DNA of 64,000 nucleotides from NCBI GenBank assembly GCA_963277665.1, contig OY728152.1, positions 1,187,686,357-1,187,750,356 of the forward strand, read 5' to 3'. Source of the DNA: Viscum album. Its lineage: Eukaryota > Streptophyta > Magnoliopsida > Santalales > Viscaceae. Position numbers and translations under genes: made by a program. This document shows, piece by piece, positions 1 to 14,260 of the stretch (positions are counted from its first letter, which is position 1; the number at the start of each line of letters is the position of its first letter). Under the pieces are notes generated by a model. It was not told the DNA's origin and did no database searches. It worked only from the letters and a program-made list of their open reading frames with translations.

Positions 1-534
1 AAAATAATGATCACTCATAGTCAGAAAAAAAACACATTAGGATATTTTTTATAATAGTATATCATAAATCTCTCCCCTGATAGATTATGACACCATGTTT
101 TGTGTACATTAATAATAACTTATAACTCAAGATATGGATACAATATCCTAAATTTTTTCTGAGGTACATATTATTCTCAAAATATTAAATGGCGGTGCCC
201 TAACCAAAGGAAAATATTTGAAAATCAACGATCCCCTCTATGATGTTGAAATACATCCTTAGTTTTGGGAAATGGATATTTGTTCTTAATGGTCGTTTGA
301 TTAAGCATTTGTAGTCAACAAATATTATAACTCTCTCACCTACCTTATTAGAAATGATAAAAGGAGTATCCCAATGTGACATTCTAGGATGAATAAATCC
401 CATAGCCTCATGTTCCAAAACATAAAAATTATGTTCCATAAACTTGGAAGATTCAATGGAATAAGGTGGAATAGAAATAAAAATCATACCATGGTTCAGG
501 TCAATAAATAACATGACCTCTCTCTATGGTGGTA
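1..534 (-). pseudogene. gypsy D reverse transcriptase relic (N-terminal half)
   Basis: Minus-strand RT fingers and palm start. In order: an ISIPPY segment (the family's P-I-S-x-x-P-Y), MGFIHPRMSHWDTPF (the family's G-F-I-x-P-S-x-S-P-W-G-A-P) at about 402-358, VDYK at about 320-303, then, after a shift into another frame, LNQTTIKNKYPFP at about 312-260. The last motif is diagnostic of Ty3/gypsy RT. The shift falls between VDYK and LNQ, so a single deletion or insertion there separates two otherwise readable frames. The YxDD box lies outside the window. I considered a caulimovirus-type RT; the LNQ-TIKNKYPFP block favours gypsy. Confidence 0.82.
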
Positions 535-596
535 ACCTAGAAAAATAATTTAAAAAGATATCAGGATATGCACCCACTACTATATAGGTGGGTTAC

Positions 597-998
597 TCAA
601 TAAATATACAAATATCTCAAGGAACATCTCAAATAATTGTGATGAAATTGTTCTAACATATAGAACAATCGGCCAATACTTACTATATCTAGTATCCCAC
701 TAATCATGAAAGACATGAAAAATACCATATATGGACAATAACTAAAATTTATGATGAAAAATTTAATTTTTCCTATAATTTGGATAATCAAATCTTTGAT
801 AATAATTGGGTCGATGATATCAAGATCATGAACCAAGAAATTCCAGACCACTTCAATGTTGGTTACTATTACCAAATAAATGGGACAATTGAATATTTGT
901 TCATACCTCCTTCCCAAAGGAGTATAAATATCCAATAAAAATGGAACAATAGTGGAATTCAGGACAAACCCATCAATTAACATTGATGATATAAACAT
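597..998 (-). pseudogene. gypsy D aspartic protease relic
   Basis: An open stretch of 133 codons on the minus strand resembles the C-terminal half of a Ty3/gypsy aspartic protease and its link to RT. Visible family features are a TPLG segment, a following NCP motif, and the hydrophobic block HDLDIID, which sits where chromoviruses usually have a D-F-D-V-I-L-G block. The catalytic D-T/S-G triad expected at the N-terminal side is not recognisable. It lies directly upstream of the RT relic in the same orientation. The assignment rests on position and a few motifs, and the enzyme would be inactive. Confidence 0.55.
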
Positions 999-2550
999 TT
1001 AGTAGAACCTGTATCAAATATTTCCAGTACTATAATATACAAAATAATAATCATACCTCATTTTATAGCTTCCCATGCCTCAAATTCCACCAATGCATAC
1101 TATTCTATGTAAATACTTCTAGTATTATCTCCTCCCTAACCCCTCTTTGTTTCATGAACATTCCCCTCGTCGTGAATCTAAGACCCTCCTCCCAGGGAAT
1201 CATTATAAATATCCTCTAAACCCTTAGTGAGAGTGGATCCTACCTTTGTACCTTTGGACTCCAAAAAAAATTCCTAAGATGAAATTGTTTTACATTATGA
1301 TAAAATTCAATCAAATATTTTGTATAGTGAGTTTTGATTTTACTAGGCCTTCCAAACTAATGTTAAAAATCCTTTATTATTCTTACATGCCCAAAATATT
1401 TCTCCTGAAAAAATATGCGCACCATTTAGTTTCCCCTCATATCCATAGAACACAAACTGGAAAACAACTGCATCCACTAAAGATCCACCTACAGACACCT
1501 TCTTAGTTATTTATACCTTATCCAGAGTGTCCTTATCAAAAACAAAAACAAAATTCATAAGTAATAAGAGAATTATCATCCTATAAATATCAACCCCTAA
1601 ACTTATCTCAAACCTTTGATCTTTTATATAAATGTTACAAAAAATATCATGCAAAAGGTGTAGAAACTCTACCTGATGTTTGGAATTATCCAATCCAAAA
1701 TGGTATCCCTTTTATAAGGGATGAAATTCAAAGTTGATGACCACAATAACCATTTAATTATAGTACTATTTGTTAAGGGATTTCATGAAATAATTATATC
1801 TAAGTTACTCATACAAATTATCTTTGTGTGAGAGAGTCTCATCAGCTTCTACCTATACCTTCACAAATGTAAGTGGTGAAACCCACCTTATATTACTCAA
1901 GAGTATTCATAAAAATTATGTTAACCTCAATCCTCTCAATACTCTCTTTAAATTTCATTATACCTTTATCCCCACAGAATAAGTCTGGATTATACTTATT
2001 AAATTCCAAACCATTATCCATTTCAAATCACGGTTTCCAATACCCTCTAACCTAGAGTTAAAATAATTTGAATTAAATTATCCCCCATTAAAGCTCTACT
2101 GGAAACATTTCCTATTTAATTTATCTCATAACTACCATATTAAAATTCAAATTTACTCCTTCAAGAGGAATTGTGTAACAAACACAATACAATAACCAAT
2201 CAGAATAAGATAAATTTCTAGAATCATATTAATATCTTTATTAATAAATAACAATTCCTTTAGAAAAAAAATTTGAAGTAATTGTGGATATTATGAACCA
2301 ATGAAAACATGTTACAAGGAATATTTCAATTTAAATAAACCACAATTCCATTTTTCACATAACCTCATACACTATGTCTCATGCTTGGAAAAAATCATTG
2401 AGCGCTAATTTTAAATCAACAGTAGTTTTGGAAGTGATATATCATCGAACCCTCCCACAGTTAGTAAACAAATTATGATAGTTCTAAATAATATATACCA
2501 AAAACCATGTCAGAACCTTGGTAGTTTCACAACACATTTTGACAGAGAAT

Positions 2551-2563
2551 GGTTCTCATACCA
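2551..2563 (-). other. primer binding site of gypsy D
   Basis: Read on the minus strand this is TGGTATGAGAACC, differing at two of 13 positions from the initiator Met-tRNA site TGGTATCAGAGCC. It lies on the correct side of the gag/protease/RT relics and puts the 5' LTR to its right. Confidence 0.65.
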
Positions 2564-2565
2564 TT

Positions 2566-5100
2566 TTTTAACCAACAAACCCACGTCAACTAGAAAAGTC
2601 ACCGAATATGGTATTCCATGTTGGGAGGAGAAATGAAACATCCAATAAGACTCAAGTATAAAAAAAAGTTATAACATCATACTAAAAAAATGAATAAAAA
2701 TAAACAACCATTAGAAAAAAAAGTTCATTCTAAATGGAAAATCTTGAAAGCAATCAAGAAAATACTAAAACAATCATACATGTGACAATCTATCTCCACC
2801 AAACTATCCCTATAAAAAATGACTTCAAAAAATAGAACCGAGGGAACTACATGAGGCCCTTCGCTTTACTTTTTTTCTACAAAACTATATATACATAATC
2901 ACATGGGAAAAATTAGGGTGTGATCATAAATATTAGTATTATTTTACAAAAGAATCTATAAAAGATATAATTTCATGATTATTTTTGCTATAAATTTTAA
3001 AAAATCTAGTTTATAACGAATTTAACTAAGTCAATACATATTTCATAAAAAAAATTGGTTTTTCATAAAATCATTTCTTATTTACACAATGAAGAAATAT
3101 AGAAAGTACATGTGTGAAAGCAAGATATAATAAGAAAACCCTAAAATGATTCACTAAAAAATAAAAAAACGAGAAACGAGCCACAAAATATAACATCATT
3201 TTAAGTCAAGCATAAATGAAAAATCAAAATATTTGGATTTATCCAATCATAATACATACTCTAACATAAAACAAAACACTAATACTAGAATACTTAAAAT
3301 CATAATAATATCAAGTTGTTTCATATTACATTGATTTTAAAACCCATAGTGGTGTTATACACACTTAAGTGAGATATTCATTTCTTTATGAAAAAAGGTT
3401 TACAACGTTCTATAATGGTCAAAACCATTATAAAACCATGATAAAATTTTATAAATAATTTACAAAAACAATACATACCATTTTGGTGCTTGAAACCCAT
3501 TTAACAAATAATACTACCTTTATGTCATTTCATAAAATTACATAGTACACAAAAAAATGTATAATTAAAAAACTCATTAAACATGTATCACTCTATGAAA
3601 GCCACATTAATATCAAATCCATAAATGTAATAAAATAATTAAAGTAATTTATAATAACATAAATTAATTCATCGGTTAAATTGTTTTTATAAATAATCAT
3701 ACCTCAATAATTTTGATAGAGTACTAAAAAAAGGAACCCCAAAGCCTACGGTTTTCCTAATCAAAAAGGATCTTCAATGACTTCAATACCTAATATTGGG
3801 TGCATAAGTTTCGAGCAAAAAATTTGAAAAAAATATAGGATTTTTATAGTGTTTGGGATATTATAGTATGTTTGAAAAAAATAGAATACCATGATGCATC
3901 CCACAACACCAAAGCGTATGATAGAAAGTCCACATTGCTCATCCTAAACCATTGTAAAAAAGGTGGTTGGTAGAGTAGGGTATACGTTGAAATGTGAGAT
4001 ACCACACCATAACCCACTAGATCAAAACCATTTCTATGATATAAGGTGAATATCCAATTTTCTTGGAGTTGGTACCATGATCAATCCAATACTACCACAC
4101 TATAGTGCCCCACTTCCCAACAAAATACTATACTATACTGGACCTCTATGCCATAGGGGTATTATTTGTAGAATAACTGATTATACTCAACTGTGTAGGA
4201 CACCATTCTGCAGCCTCTACATCTACACCATAGAGGTCAACAAAATTAAATTTATATGTTGTATCCAAAACTCCATGATTTATCAATTACAAATATAGAT
4301 GTTTCACCAAAATTACTCATGTAGGACTCTATATCGAATCCATCTCATCCGCACAATATTGATCCCACTCTACAGAACATACAACCCCTCTATGAAATAT
4401 TCCTCGAAGAAATTTCCTAAACATTCCAAAAAAACAATCTCACCTCTAAAAAACATGGAACTAAAAATACAAATCCTAAACATTACATGAGTGCATATGA
4501 AAACCTAGAGAGAATTATAATTATAGTGCATTTAAAATTAAAGAATCATATTAATAATTGGGATGAAAATATGAGATAAGGGAGATAACTATTTTAAATA
4601 GACATCCAAAATTTGAAATTTTATTTATGGATATGAATAAAATAAACTATGAATGTTTTCTTACATTCTTATTCCGAGTGGTAAAGTAAATCCTCAACAT
4701 TTGGAAAATTATCTTTAAATAAAAATATCATCTCATTACCTTCATTTGGGATGATTTGATGGTCTACTTAATCCCCTATCAATTTATGTTTATATGATCA
4801 TTTTAAATCATATGATCATTCATTTTCTTATGATTAATTTTCTCTCTCACTCACCATCATTATTTGTACATTACATTTTTTAGAATGATTCCATGTTTTA
4901 CATCCTGTTAATGTTCATTTATTTAGAGACTCAATTATATGTTTTTCAGAATGAAAATTTTATTTCTATTTCCCTATTTTCAAAAGAAAATATCATTATA
5001 CCTTTTTTACATTGCAGGTTTTCAATAATAATATTTATAAGTACAAATATGATTTCCATTCAAGTATGTATGTTTTATATGTTTTAAACCCATTCTAACG
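2566..5100 (-). repeat. presumed 5' LTR of gypsy D
   Basis: By position, the 5' LTR of the minus-strand gypsy remnant starts just right of the primer binding site. The interval is somewhat less AT-rich than the sequence beyond about 5.1 kb. No second copy is in the window, so the outer boundary is a guess from the change in base composition. Several 60-70 codon open stretches here look like chance frames. No protein homology was recognised. Confidence 0.3.
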
Positions 5101-8100
5101 AGCATAATTTAAAATCATGAGGATTCAATTTCAAAGGGAAGAATAACATAACTACCCATAAATTTTTAGTATTAAATAAAATTTTATTTATTAATATTCA
5201 TTAATTGGATTTATTATATTTATAAATATTATAATTATATTAAATGTTTTTTCAATGAAAAGGAAGAAATGGTTATTTCTAAAAAAATTGGTTTTTCATC
5301 CATTATATGGTTTTATTTAAAAACATAACTTATAAAATTTATAATTTTAATTTGATTGATAGGATATAATATTTTATTTTATCATTTCTAAATTATTTTA
5401 TAGTAAAATTTTGAAATTTTTATGAAAATATTGATTTTTCACTAAATAGTAAAAAATAAAGATTTTTATAAAACTATCATTTATTTTAATTAAATAAAAT
5501 AATATAAAATTAACATTTTATATTAAAGTAAAAAATATATTTTAATTATATATAACATAATTAATTACATTTTACTCATTACTATAATTTAATTAGGTAT
5601 ATGTTTATTTTTATGACTTCAAATGCACTTTCCGGATAAATGTTTTCAGGTGCATGTTGTCTTTTGATTTAAATTAATTAAAATAATAAATAATGTTGAT
5701 TTATTTAAATTTTGTTATGTAGTATTTATCTATATATAATAATTTAAATATAAATAATTTTTATTTCTATTAAAAAATTTAATTTTAGATAATCAAATGC
5801 TTGAAAATTGTGTTTTTCTAAAAACAACTATTCACCACATTTTGTGACTGTAATTGTAAATTTATTTTTATCACTTATAGAAATTGGATCTTAAAAATTT
5901 AGTTATATATTTAAAATTTTGAGTTTAAATATTTTTAAATAATTCCCCATTTTTTCTCTTTATGTTTAGTAAATTTAGAATATAGTTGTTGCCTCTGTAA
6001 GTTTCAATTAGATAATTAATGTTAAAAATAATATGTTAAGAACTAAAAATAACCCTACAACATTCTGTTAGTATATTTAAGGAAGGTTCTAACACCATAA
6101 TTATATAATAATATTTTCTTTATCATAATTATCCTCTATTCCACCTCTAAAATTACCTATATATTATTTTATGCAATGAATAATAGAAAATTCCACTCAA
6201 TTACTTTTAAATTCCACATATATGTTCCCATAGGGATGAAAATAATTTTTTAATGAATATTAAGGATTAACTTTTGAATAGTGAAATTTTTTTATGCTGG
6301 TAATTTATCTTTAATTTTAATTTATGAGATTATTAGCTTAACTTTCTTATGCAATGCCGACATAGTCCCAATGCAAGACATAGAAAAATCATGTAAATTA
6401 TTTTAAAAACATTAATCGTAATTTTTTTAGTATAAGTGACCCATGAATTTTATAAATGTATATAACATATCTGAATTGTTTTAAAATTCAATATTTAAAT
6501 TACCATTTTAAATTTGTGGCATTAAATTCAAATTAATTTAATTGATTCAAAAATTAAATTAATTATTTTTGTAATAAATAATATTTTATTAAATGATTTT
6601 AAATTCATAAAAAAATATCATAAAGTGAAATTTACATGGTTCAAATTTCATACATTTTCCGGTTATACGATACATTTCCTTTATTTGTAAATTTTATAAC
6701 ACCAAAGTGTAAACAAATCCTTAATATCTTGGTAATTATCAAAAGGGTTGACTAGGATAAAAACAAAGAGATAATGGTGAAGAATCCAATAAATGTGTCC
6801 ATATTTTATTGGGTGAGTATTTAAAAACCTCATCATCTTATATTCAGACATCATCAATGTTGATCCACTTTCCCATAATATGTAATATATATTAATGTTT
6901 TACTTTATGTAAATCATAATGTTCCCCTCACAGCCCTTTTAAAAGCCACCTCCTATATTCTATTCCACAAACATTTTGAGCATTATCTCTAATCTAACAC
7001 ATCAAAAAAATCCATTAAGGAAATCCCTCTACATTTTATGGATACCAAATTTTCTATATAATTATAACCTTATATGGATTAATATTTACATTAATAGAAG
7101 TTTTCCAAAGAAGTGGAATATGTTTTAACCGAATGATTTTTATTTATTTCTGTGTATACCTATTTAAAAGATATTTTAACAATTATGATATAAAAAAATT
7201 TGTATCTACCATATACTGAGATTTTATTTTCCAAATTTAGTAACATATATCTATCTCATTTTTGCATCAAATGCGATATTAGACCATCATTTGTATATTG
7301 AGTGTACTACTGGCTCACGAAACAATGTAATTCATTATCTATAACAACCTCTTATGTCATTTTATAATGATGGATTTAATGTATACATATGTTATCCATG
7401 CCATGGTAAATATTCTGGAAAGATAAAATATCACCAATTTTAATATATTTTCATCCATTGAAAAATTATTACATCATTTTTGGGTACATGTGGACAACCA
7501 CCAGTACGACTCAATCTGATTCATATTTCATCACTGTATCACATGAATAGTATATAAACATGTGTATGGAATATTTTCTCTTTGATTATAACAAAATTAA
7601 TTTTTCATAACCATATTTCATAGTTGGTTTTAAAAGTATAATTAAATTATAAATAATATTATCATTCCCAGTTAATTATTATTTTTATGATGGAACATGA
7701 TAGATTTTTCCATGGTCAATATATAGAATCCATTTTTAATTTATTAACTGGGGATCCTAAAAACACCCTATATGAACAAAACTAATTAATAAAATAGATA
7801 AGTCATTGAAAATAATGAAAATAATGGTTTAATGATGATTTTTTTAACACGAAATTTTTTATTTAAAACTTAAATTATTATCATATGTTTATTATTCAAG
7901 ATTATGATTAATGTATGTGAGGTGTCAGACACCAGGTATGGTACTCTTTTGAATAGAACCTTGTTTAAAATTTTATAAATATTGATATTATAATTCATAT
8001 TCTTATATGTATGTGTTATTAAAACATTTTATGGATTTATTTTTATGCACATTAATAATTTATAATTGAAATTTTATGTGTTTTTATAATTTTAGGATTT

Positions 8101-10795
8101 TTTTTAAAAATAGATATTTTTACAAAATTTATACAGGCCATTTTGAGTTTAATTGCAAAAGGAAAAAATTAATGTTCTATGAAAGCATGAATACATTAAA
8201 TGGACTTTACCTCTACAACAAACATTATTTTATGTCTTAAAGCCTTTAAAATTTTCCATGTCATCATCAAAAAATACCTTATTTCCCTCTCTTCAATGTT
8301 TTTTTGGAAATTATTTTTTTAAAGGGAAAGGGTATTTAGATATTCAAAAATAATTTGTATATGCGTTCAAAAAAGTTTTATAAAAAAAATAAATTTTAAA
8401 AGGTTAAAGATTATAATTAATACCTTATGATATGGTAATATATCATTATAGATAATTAAAGGTTATACTAATACAACATATATGATGGGTAGGCCTAATT
8501 CAATTTATTTTTATGGAGGATCCCTATATGGCCTAAATGGTTTGTGATCCTAATATAGCTCTATAATCCATTGGATAATGTTCTTTATCTTCAATGGAAA
8601 ATTTAGTTTGTTAACAAGGGTGGTTTATCTTAAAAATTTAGCTGGGATCCAGTTATTTCTAACATAATTTAACATGGGTTATGAATATGATGCTCTTTGT
8701 TTCTAAAAATTAACACTTTTTCATTTTTTTGTTTTAAAATTTTTTCATTGGGAATTACATGTTTCATCCATATATATATGACTTATATTATATTCTAAAT
8801 TAATAACAAGCAAAATATAAATATTATATGGGATTTCATGTTTTTTATAGGAATATCATATTTATTAATTTTATGTCCCTTTCTAGGATTTTTTTCCAAC
8901 CCATATTTTCAAATTATTTTTCAAAGTGAATAATAATAATTATAAAATAAAATAATTTCAAATTTATAGATATTTGATATACCAATATATAATAAATCAT
9001 GCCATTATAAATAATGTGTTTTATAAGAAAAATGAATACCATGTGGATGTGTACACATTTAAAAAAATCTGAATTCATTAAAACTCATAACCTATTTGTT
9101 CCTTTGTTATTTAAGTGATAAAATATTTTAGATTTATTTTATATGTTTTTTATGCCTAAAATAGGGTTACATTTACTGATATCAAATCCAAAAATGTAAA
9201 GATTAAGTTTTAGCAGGGAATATGATAGTGTGGGTTCAATGCTATTATATATTAAACATTTATTTTTTTTTTCAAAATACATTTTTCATATATCATAATA
9301 ATTTCCTAACTCCCTTTTATATTTGAATATTTAAAAATCAAAATATTTTACACTTAAAAAGTTGTAAGGTTCTTATAAAGATGTTAGTTGTGTAATATCG
9401 TTATAAATTTACTCCGGAAAACATCATATTCTGAATAATTTCGAATCTATATATGAAGATTGGTACATAAAAATATATATCCAATGTTAATTAATTTGAA
9501 TTTGGAATAAGAAAATGTATTATTAAATTCATAAAATAATTTTTTATAGGATTTATTTGTGAGATTTTAAGAAATCCTGAAAAATAAAATTTATATGATA
9601 TTTGATCTTTTATTTCATGTCAAAAATATCGAAATAATTCTCTATATTTTTTATTTTAGATTATGATGATATATGTAGTAAAATTTGATCCTATGAGAGG
9701 GGAGGAAATTTTGTGACAATGATGATTTTATGACATAATTATCTATACGTACGATCATTCATTCCATCTTATACTGAATTTAAAATAACTATTGATTTTG
9801 TATATCTTTTAAATGAAGAATATCTTGAGTTTTTTATGGTATTAATTATAAATTTTTAATATAATAATATGATAATTAAAATTATGGATAATTATTAAGA
9901 TATTTTATATTAGAGTATTTATAATTGATGTAAATCATGGAAGATTTATATATTCCAAATACCTAAATTATTATGTAAATAATTCTCTGAATATAAAAGC
10001 ATAGCATAACCGAAAGTGCATGATTGATCCAGAATTGAGAATATGAGTGGAAATACATTAAGGCTTTTATGAAATAATCTATAGTAGAGAAATGAAAAAA
10101 GTGAATAAATTTAAATACAAAATACTTAACATATCATATATGTCAAGGCAATATGGTAATATTTATAATTATTTACATGTTTGAATCTAACATAGATGAA
10201 GTCTATTTTCTGTGTTCCTTCTCTTATGAATTGGTTGATCATTTGGATTTCATAAGGAGGAATAAATATCTAGATGTTGTTAAGGGATGCATAATTTGTA
10301 ATTCACCACTATATAATAATGATAGACAAATTTTCATTGATGAAAAAACCTTCAAACATTTTCTAAATATCATGTTCATGAATAAGATAAGAATAAGTTA
10401 TATAAAATTGGTGATACCTATATTAATAAAGGATTTTTCATATATAATGTGGATGGTACATTAATTGTGATATTAATTATACCTACCCACCGATTGTGTT
10501 TTATTTTCATGCACTCTTAATCACTAAAAATCAAAAAACAATTATTAATATTTGTTTGGTAACAAACCAAACACTGTATAAAGTAATTTTCCAAAATATA
10601 GAATAGCCAAATAAAAAATTTATGTGTGCCTTTATTTTTTGTATAAATTATCATATGGGTGAGAAAAATATTACAGGGGACTGGATTATGACCGTAAATA
10701 TTTATGTGGGTTTATTTTTAAAATTAATTATAAAATCATGCAACAGAGATTCACTCCCTCTTAGTAGTTTATATATTAAACATTGGAACATCATG
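5101..10795. other. AT-rich stretch with no recognisable gene
   Basis: Extremely AT-rich sequence dominated by A/T runs. The longest open stretch (10,153-10,464 plus, 103 codons) has no family motif and a composition expected from AT-rich noise. Slightly more complex sequence lies at 8,470-8,700. By position the right end (up to about 10,795) should contain the 5' LTR of copia B. A 16-base string at 10,555-10,570 recurs at 37,601-37,616, which is weak support for an LTR pair, but no boundaries could be placed. Confidence 0.6.
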
Positions 10796-10808
10796 TAGTA
10801 TCAAAGCA
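10796..10808 (+). other. primer binding site of copia B
   Basis: The sequence TAGTATCAAAGCA resembles the initiator Met-tRNA complement TGGTATCAGAGC (two mismatches in the first 12 bases). It lies about 100 bp upstream of the gag-like FDG segment, as expected in plant copia elements. Confidence 0.5.
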
Positions 10809-10859
10809 TTCCATGTTTCTACTGATATCTTATTCACATGAAGGAATAAAATTAATTTA

Positions 10860-11808
10860 TTAAAGATTAAGGGTGTTCCAATCTTTGATGGAATCATTAT
10901 TCAAAGATTATAGGACAAGAAGATTACCAATATTTTATCATTAATAATTGAAGATAGTTATATTGTGATAGGTGGTTGTTTACCCATTCTTGTATATTCT
11001 CCCTTGAAATTTATAGACTACAGGAATATGGAATTTTATATAAAATCATGAAATGATATTTTCCAATCTATATATGAAAATGTGTACCAAGAAAGTAATG
11101 GAACGCAAATCAGTTAACAAAATTTGGTATAATATTGAAAATGTATTTGTATGAGATTTTAAAATCAATGATTTGAAACTAAAAATCTAGGGAGATAAAT
11201 TTATTCCCATTAAAATTACTAGTGATGATAAACATCATGACTATTTTACTAAGTTTTATGACATAGTGAGTCATATCATGGGGTTTTTTAGATATTTAAA
11301 ATACAAAACAATTGTTTAATAACTAGAGAGAAATTTTTAGGTTAATATTGACCTAATGATTTCTTATCATTAATATAAAGAAGTATTTTCCCAAAATTAT
11401 TTAAAAAGTAGACTCCACAATTATAAAATAAAGAAGTAACATTTTTTCAAAAGGAATTCAAAGGAAGAAATTTCCATCAAAATAATTTACATATTCATTA
11501 TAAAATTGGAAGAAGATTATTCATATTGTGAATTAGATGATAATGAAATGTTGGTGAATAATACAAAATTATATTCTTCCTCATTAATAAAAACATAAAA
11601 AGGGGAATGGTTAAGTGAAAAGGAAGACATAATGACAAATTTGTTAAGTACTATTCTAATAAACTTGTTATTACTAAATTCCTTGGGATGAAATGTGTGA
11701 AATTTAATGATGAGGTGAATTATTTAATTTCCTAGAGAACAAAACCGATTAGAAGTTATAAGGAAACTATGAAGTTTACTGAAATTATATATAATGTCTA
11801 AAAGGGTG
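10860..11808 (+). pseudogene. copia B gag relic
   Basis: A decayed copia gag. It opens with an FDG motif near 10,890 (the family's F-D-G-x-N-[FY]) and continues with a segment matching the family's 'K-x-x-W-x-x-L/I-E' region (NKIWYNIENVF near 11,120). Next comes DYFTKFYDIVSHIM near 11,240, which fits the family's 'D-Y-F-x-x-x-x-x-I-V-x-x-M'. A possible remnant of the CX2CX4HX4C zinc knuckle lies near 11,696-11,740, where only the first Cys survives. Several stops and shifts interrupt it. It ends abruptly at the left LTR of copia A. Identification rests on the order and spacing of these motifs. Confidence 0.55.
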
Positions 11809-13154
11809 TGTTATCCTGACTATGTTAAATACCCTAAGAGGTGGTAAATTAAGGAATGATATACTGAAACTACTTCCCTTCATATCTTATTCCATCATCA
11901 AAAAAATTGAACTTATCTCCCTTTCATGTTGAAATTTATGATAAAAAATTAATCTTCTCTAGAGAAACATAAATTTTACTTAGATTAACCACACTGGGCT
12001 ACATCGAAAGAAAATACAAAGGTAATGTTCCTATGTTATAAATCCACTAAATCATACTATTGTTACAATGTTAATAGTGTACTCACTATCCCTCCTGGTT
12101 TACAACCAATCACAATTTTAATGATCACTACTCTCTCAACTAATGTGTGTTGCCTATGTCTTAAGTGGATTCTTTTTATTGTTATGAAACACCTCTTAAT
12201 TTATTAACACATGAGATTACCATGATGAACAATTTTCACATAGTAGAAGAAATACACTTTACCTTGTAGTGTTTTATTTATACATTTTCCGTTCAAAACT
12301 ATGTTTTATCCATCTTATGAATGGTCTTAATCCCTTAGTAGAAACCACTACACTGTATAGTAGGAGGGAGTCACAAAAAATATTTTCTTCATAGACCACC
12401 TTTGCATCATAGATGTTAGATTCTTCACAGTCTATATTTCCGTGAAAAAAAACATCCTTCACTATCTTCCTTTTCACATAGTGTGAATGCCTCATGAATA
12501 TATTTTCCCTTGATGAACCACTTTCATAATATTTGAATTTTTTTGGTAATTATAATCACTAATATAATTCTCCCTTTAAATTATGTGATTTTGAGTTATT
12601 TATATAGAAAAATAAATCTTGAAATACTTCCTAATAAAAATTAAAATAAACTAGTTTTTGGATTAGCCATCACCATGAACTGTACTCGATATGAGGTTTA
12701 GATTGCATAGTTTTTCATTTGTGGTTCCCCTTAAATCACATTCTTCCATGAAAAACAATGAGCTTCCCATGAACTATTCATTCTAAATGGATCACATAAT
12801 ACATAATTCTTTATGGTGTTCTTAATTTCCTACCTTCACCCACAGAATGTTGAGCCTCTTTTGCGCTTTTCATAGCCCAACTGATAGGTGAAATTAGTGC
12901 CATTTATGATTTGTCTTTTCAATTATGCATACTCATAATGTGGTTCTACAATTATTATATAAAGAAATAATTTATTTTACAATAAAAATCATGATTTTTA
13001 CAAACAAAAAAATATAAAACCCTCTGAAACATATCCACCTTCAAAACACATACTTTTGAAACACCATCCATACTTTAATACGATAAAATAAATTTTTCAA
13101 CAAACATAATCATCCCAAAAACAACTAGATGGAACCATGAGGGGATTTTACACA
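11809..13154 (-). repeat. 3' LTR of copia A
   Basis: About 1,346 bp aligning end to end with 18,924-20,060 plus 31,618-31,833. In plus orientation it starts TGTTATCC and ends in ACACA. Shared landmarks include the ACACTGGGCTACATC block near 11,990 (ACTGGGATACATCC near 19,110) and CATAATCATCCCAAAA near 13,105 (31,780). Its bases 12,943-12,947 (GTTCT) are the unoccupied version of the site where gypsy 2 inserted in the sister LTR. The copies differ by many substitutions and small indels, so the insertion is old. Confidence 0.85.
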
Positions 13155-13158
13155 AAAA

Positions 13159-13169
13159 TCTATCCCTTT
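13159..13169 (-). other. polypurine tract of copia A
   Basis: On the minus strand the bases just upstream of the 3' LTR read AAAGGGATAGA, a short purine run in the position of the plus-strand primer. Confidence 0.5.
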
Positions 13170-13829
13170 AGGATTTTTAAAACACTATAAAACTTATTTG
13201 ATACTTTGGATGATAAAAACATTGACATTATTTGTTATAATCCACCACTCACATTGTGAAACACAAGACAATGATCAACTATTTTACTCAACACATACAA
13301 TAATACCACATGTGTCAAGATTGGCATGATAAATAAGAGTAATAAGAAAATATAATCGAAGGAACCCATAAACCATGATACCACTAGATAAAACATTCTC
13401 AAAACTGATTGTTCTAATAAATGAAGTGGAATACATCTTATGTTAACAGAGAAGCCACAATGTTCATGAAACTTCATGCATCAAGAACTCCTTATGAGAG
13501 TTTTCTACCTTTCTTGAACTAATTTAGTAAAATTATATATAACAATCTTCCAACCTCACTACTCCCCAATAATCGTACTCTCGTATCATGATCAACTTGT
13601 GTTCTACCCCTTTATCAATGAACTAAAAATTCACTCCACTGTGGATGTGATATTATAAAGAACACATATCATCACGTTAGAGAAAAACACATTATACCAC
13701 TTATATAGGGGATTAAAAATAAATACTTTTCAAGTGTGTGGAGTTGACTAAACTCCAATATATATTAAATGATACTCAAACTCATATTTGGTTCAGGAAA
13801 TTATCAAAATATCTATAACATGTATTTAT

Positions 13830-14260
13830 GCAGGCACATAATCCAACATCACAATCCAATCCCCCCATCTTCTCCTTGATTAAATGATATTTGATTTCAA
13901 TGTTCATTTCCTATGAGTGAATCATAGTATTTTTTAATAAGATTTATAGCACATGAATTATCAAAATTGATTCTAATCAAAGACATTAATTCATATCCCA
14001 TGTCATCAACTTGATTCTTCAACGATAACAACTACATGCACACTTTAGTGGCTAAAATATATTCAGCTTCTATGGTGCTCAATTAAAATAAATATTGTTT
14101 CTATCCAAGCTAAGAGAAACATAATAATATATGATAGAATACACCACATAGAGTTGAATGTCTATCACCTTCTGACCCATACCAACCTATATTCTTATAG
14201 GCCAATAACGCTTGCTAAGATTATTCATTATAGAAAAATCTAAAATCCTCCAATCCCTTG
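13830..14260 (-). pseudogene. copia A RNase H relic
   Basis: Minus-strand copia RNase H. Readable motifs in order are a GWYGSEGDRHST segment (the family's G-D-x-x-D-R-K-S-T-S-G), STIEAEYILATKVCM at about 14,080-14,030 (the family's S-T-x-E-A-E-Y-I-A-A), LKNQVDDMGYEL, and FDNSCAINLIKK (the family's C-D-N-x-S-A-I-x-L-x-K-N). The catalytic acidic residues in E-A-E and D-N are still visible, but stops interrupt the frame. It lies next to the 3' LTR, as expected for the C-terminal end of copia pol. Confidence 0.85.

Larger units (their letters stand above)
1..2563 (-). mobile_element. Ty3/gypsy remnant D, partial (internal region)
   Basis: Minus-strand internal region of a Ty3/gypsy element running off the left edge. 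In element order the primer binding site is at 2,563-2,551, a poorly readable gag-sized stretch covers about 2,500-1,000, a protease-like segment lies at 998-597, and the N-terminal half of RT lies at about 534-1. The order protease then RT is usual for Ty3/gypsy. All frames are broken by stops and shifts, so it is a dead copy. RNase H, integrase and the 3' LTR would lie left of the window. No clear gag motif was found, so that interval is assigned by position only. Confidence 0.75.

Noticed and set aside
1..534. Pararetrovirus (caulimovirus-type) origin for the RT at the left edge
   Set aside because: The block LNQTTIKNKYPFP and the upstream protease layout fit Ty3/gypsy better, and no movement or coat protein motif was seen.
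10153..10464. 103-codon open frame on the plus strand
   Set aside because: It is AT-driven in composition, has no recognisable motif and no support from context.
9360..11100. Weak similarity between 9,360-9,500 and 10,960-11,100 (both contain AATCTATATATGAA)
   Set aside because: The match is short and AT-rich and could not be extended into a convincing repeat by eye.
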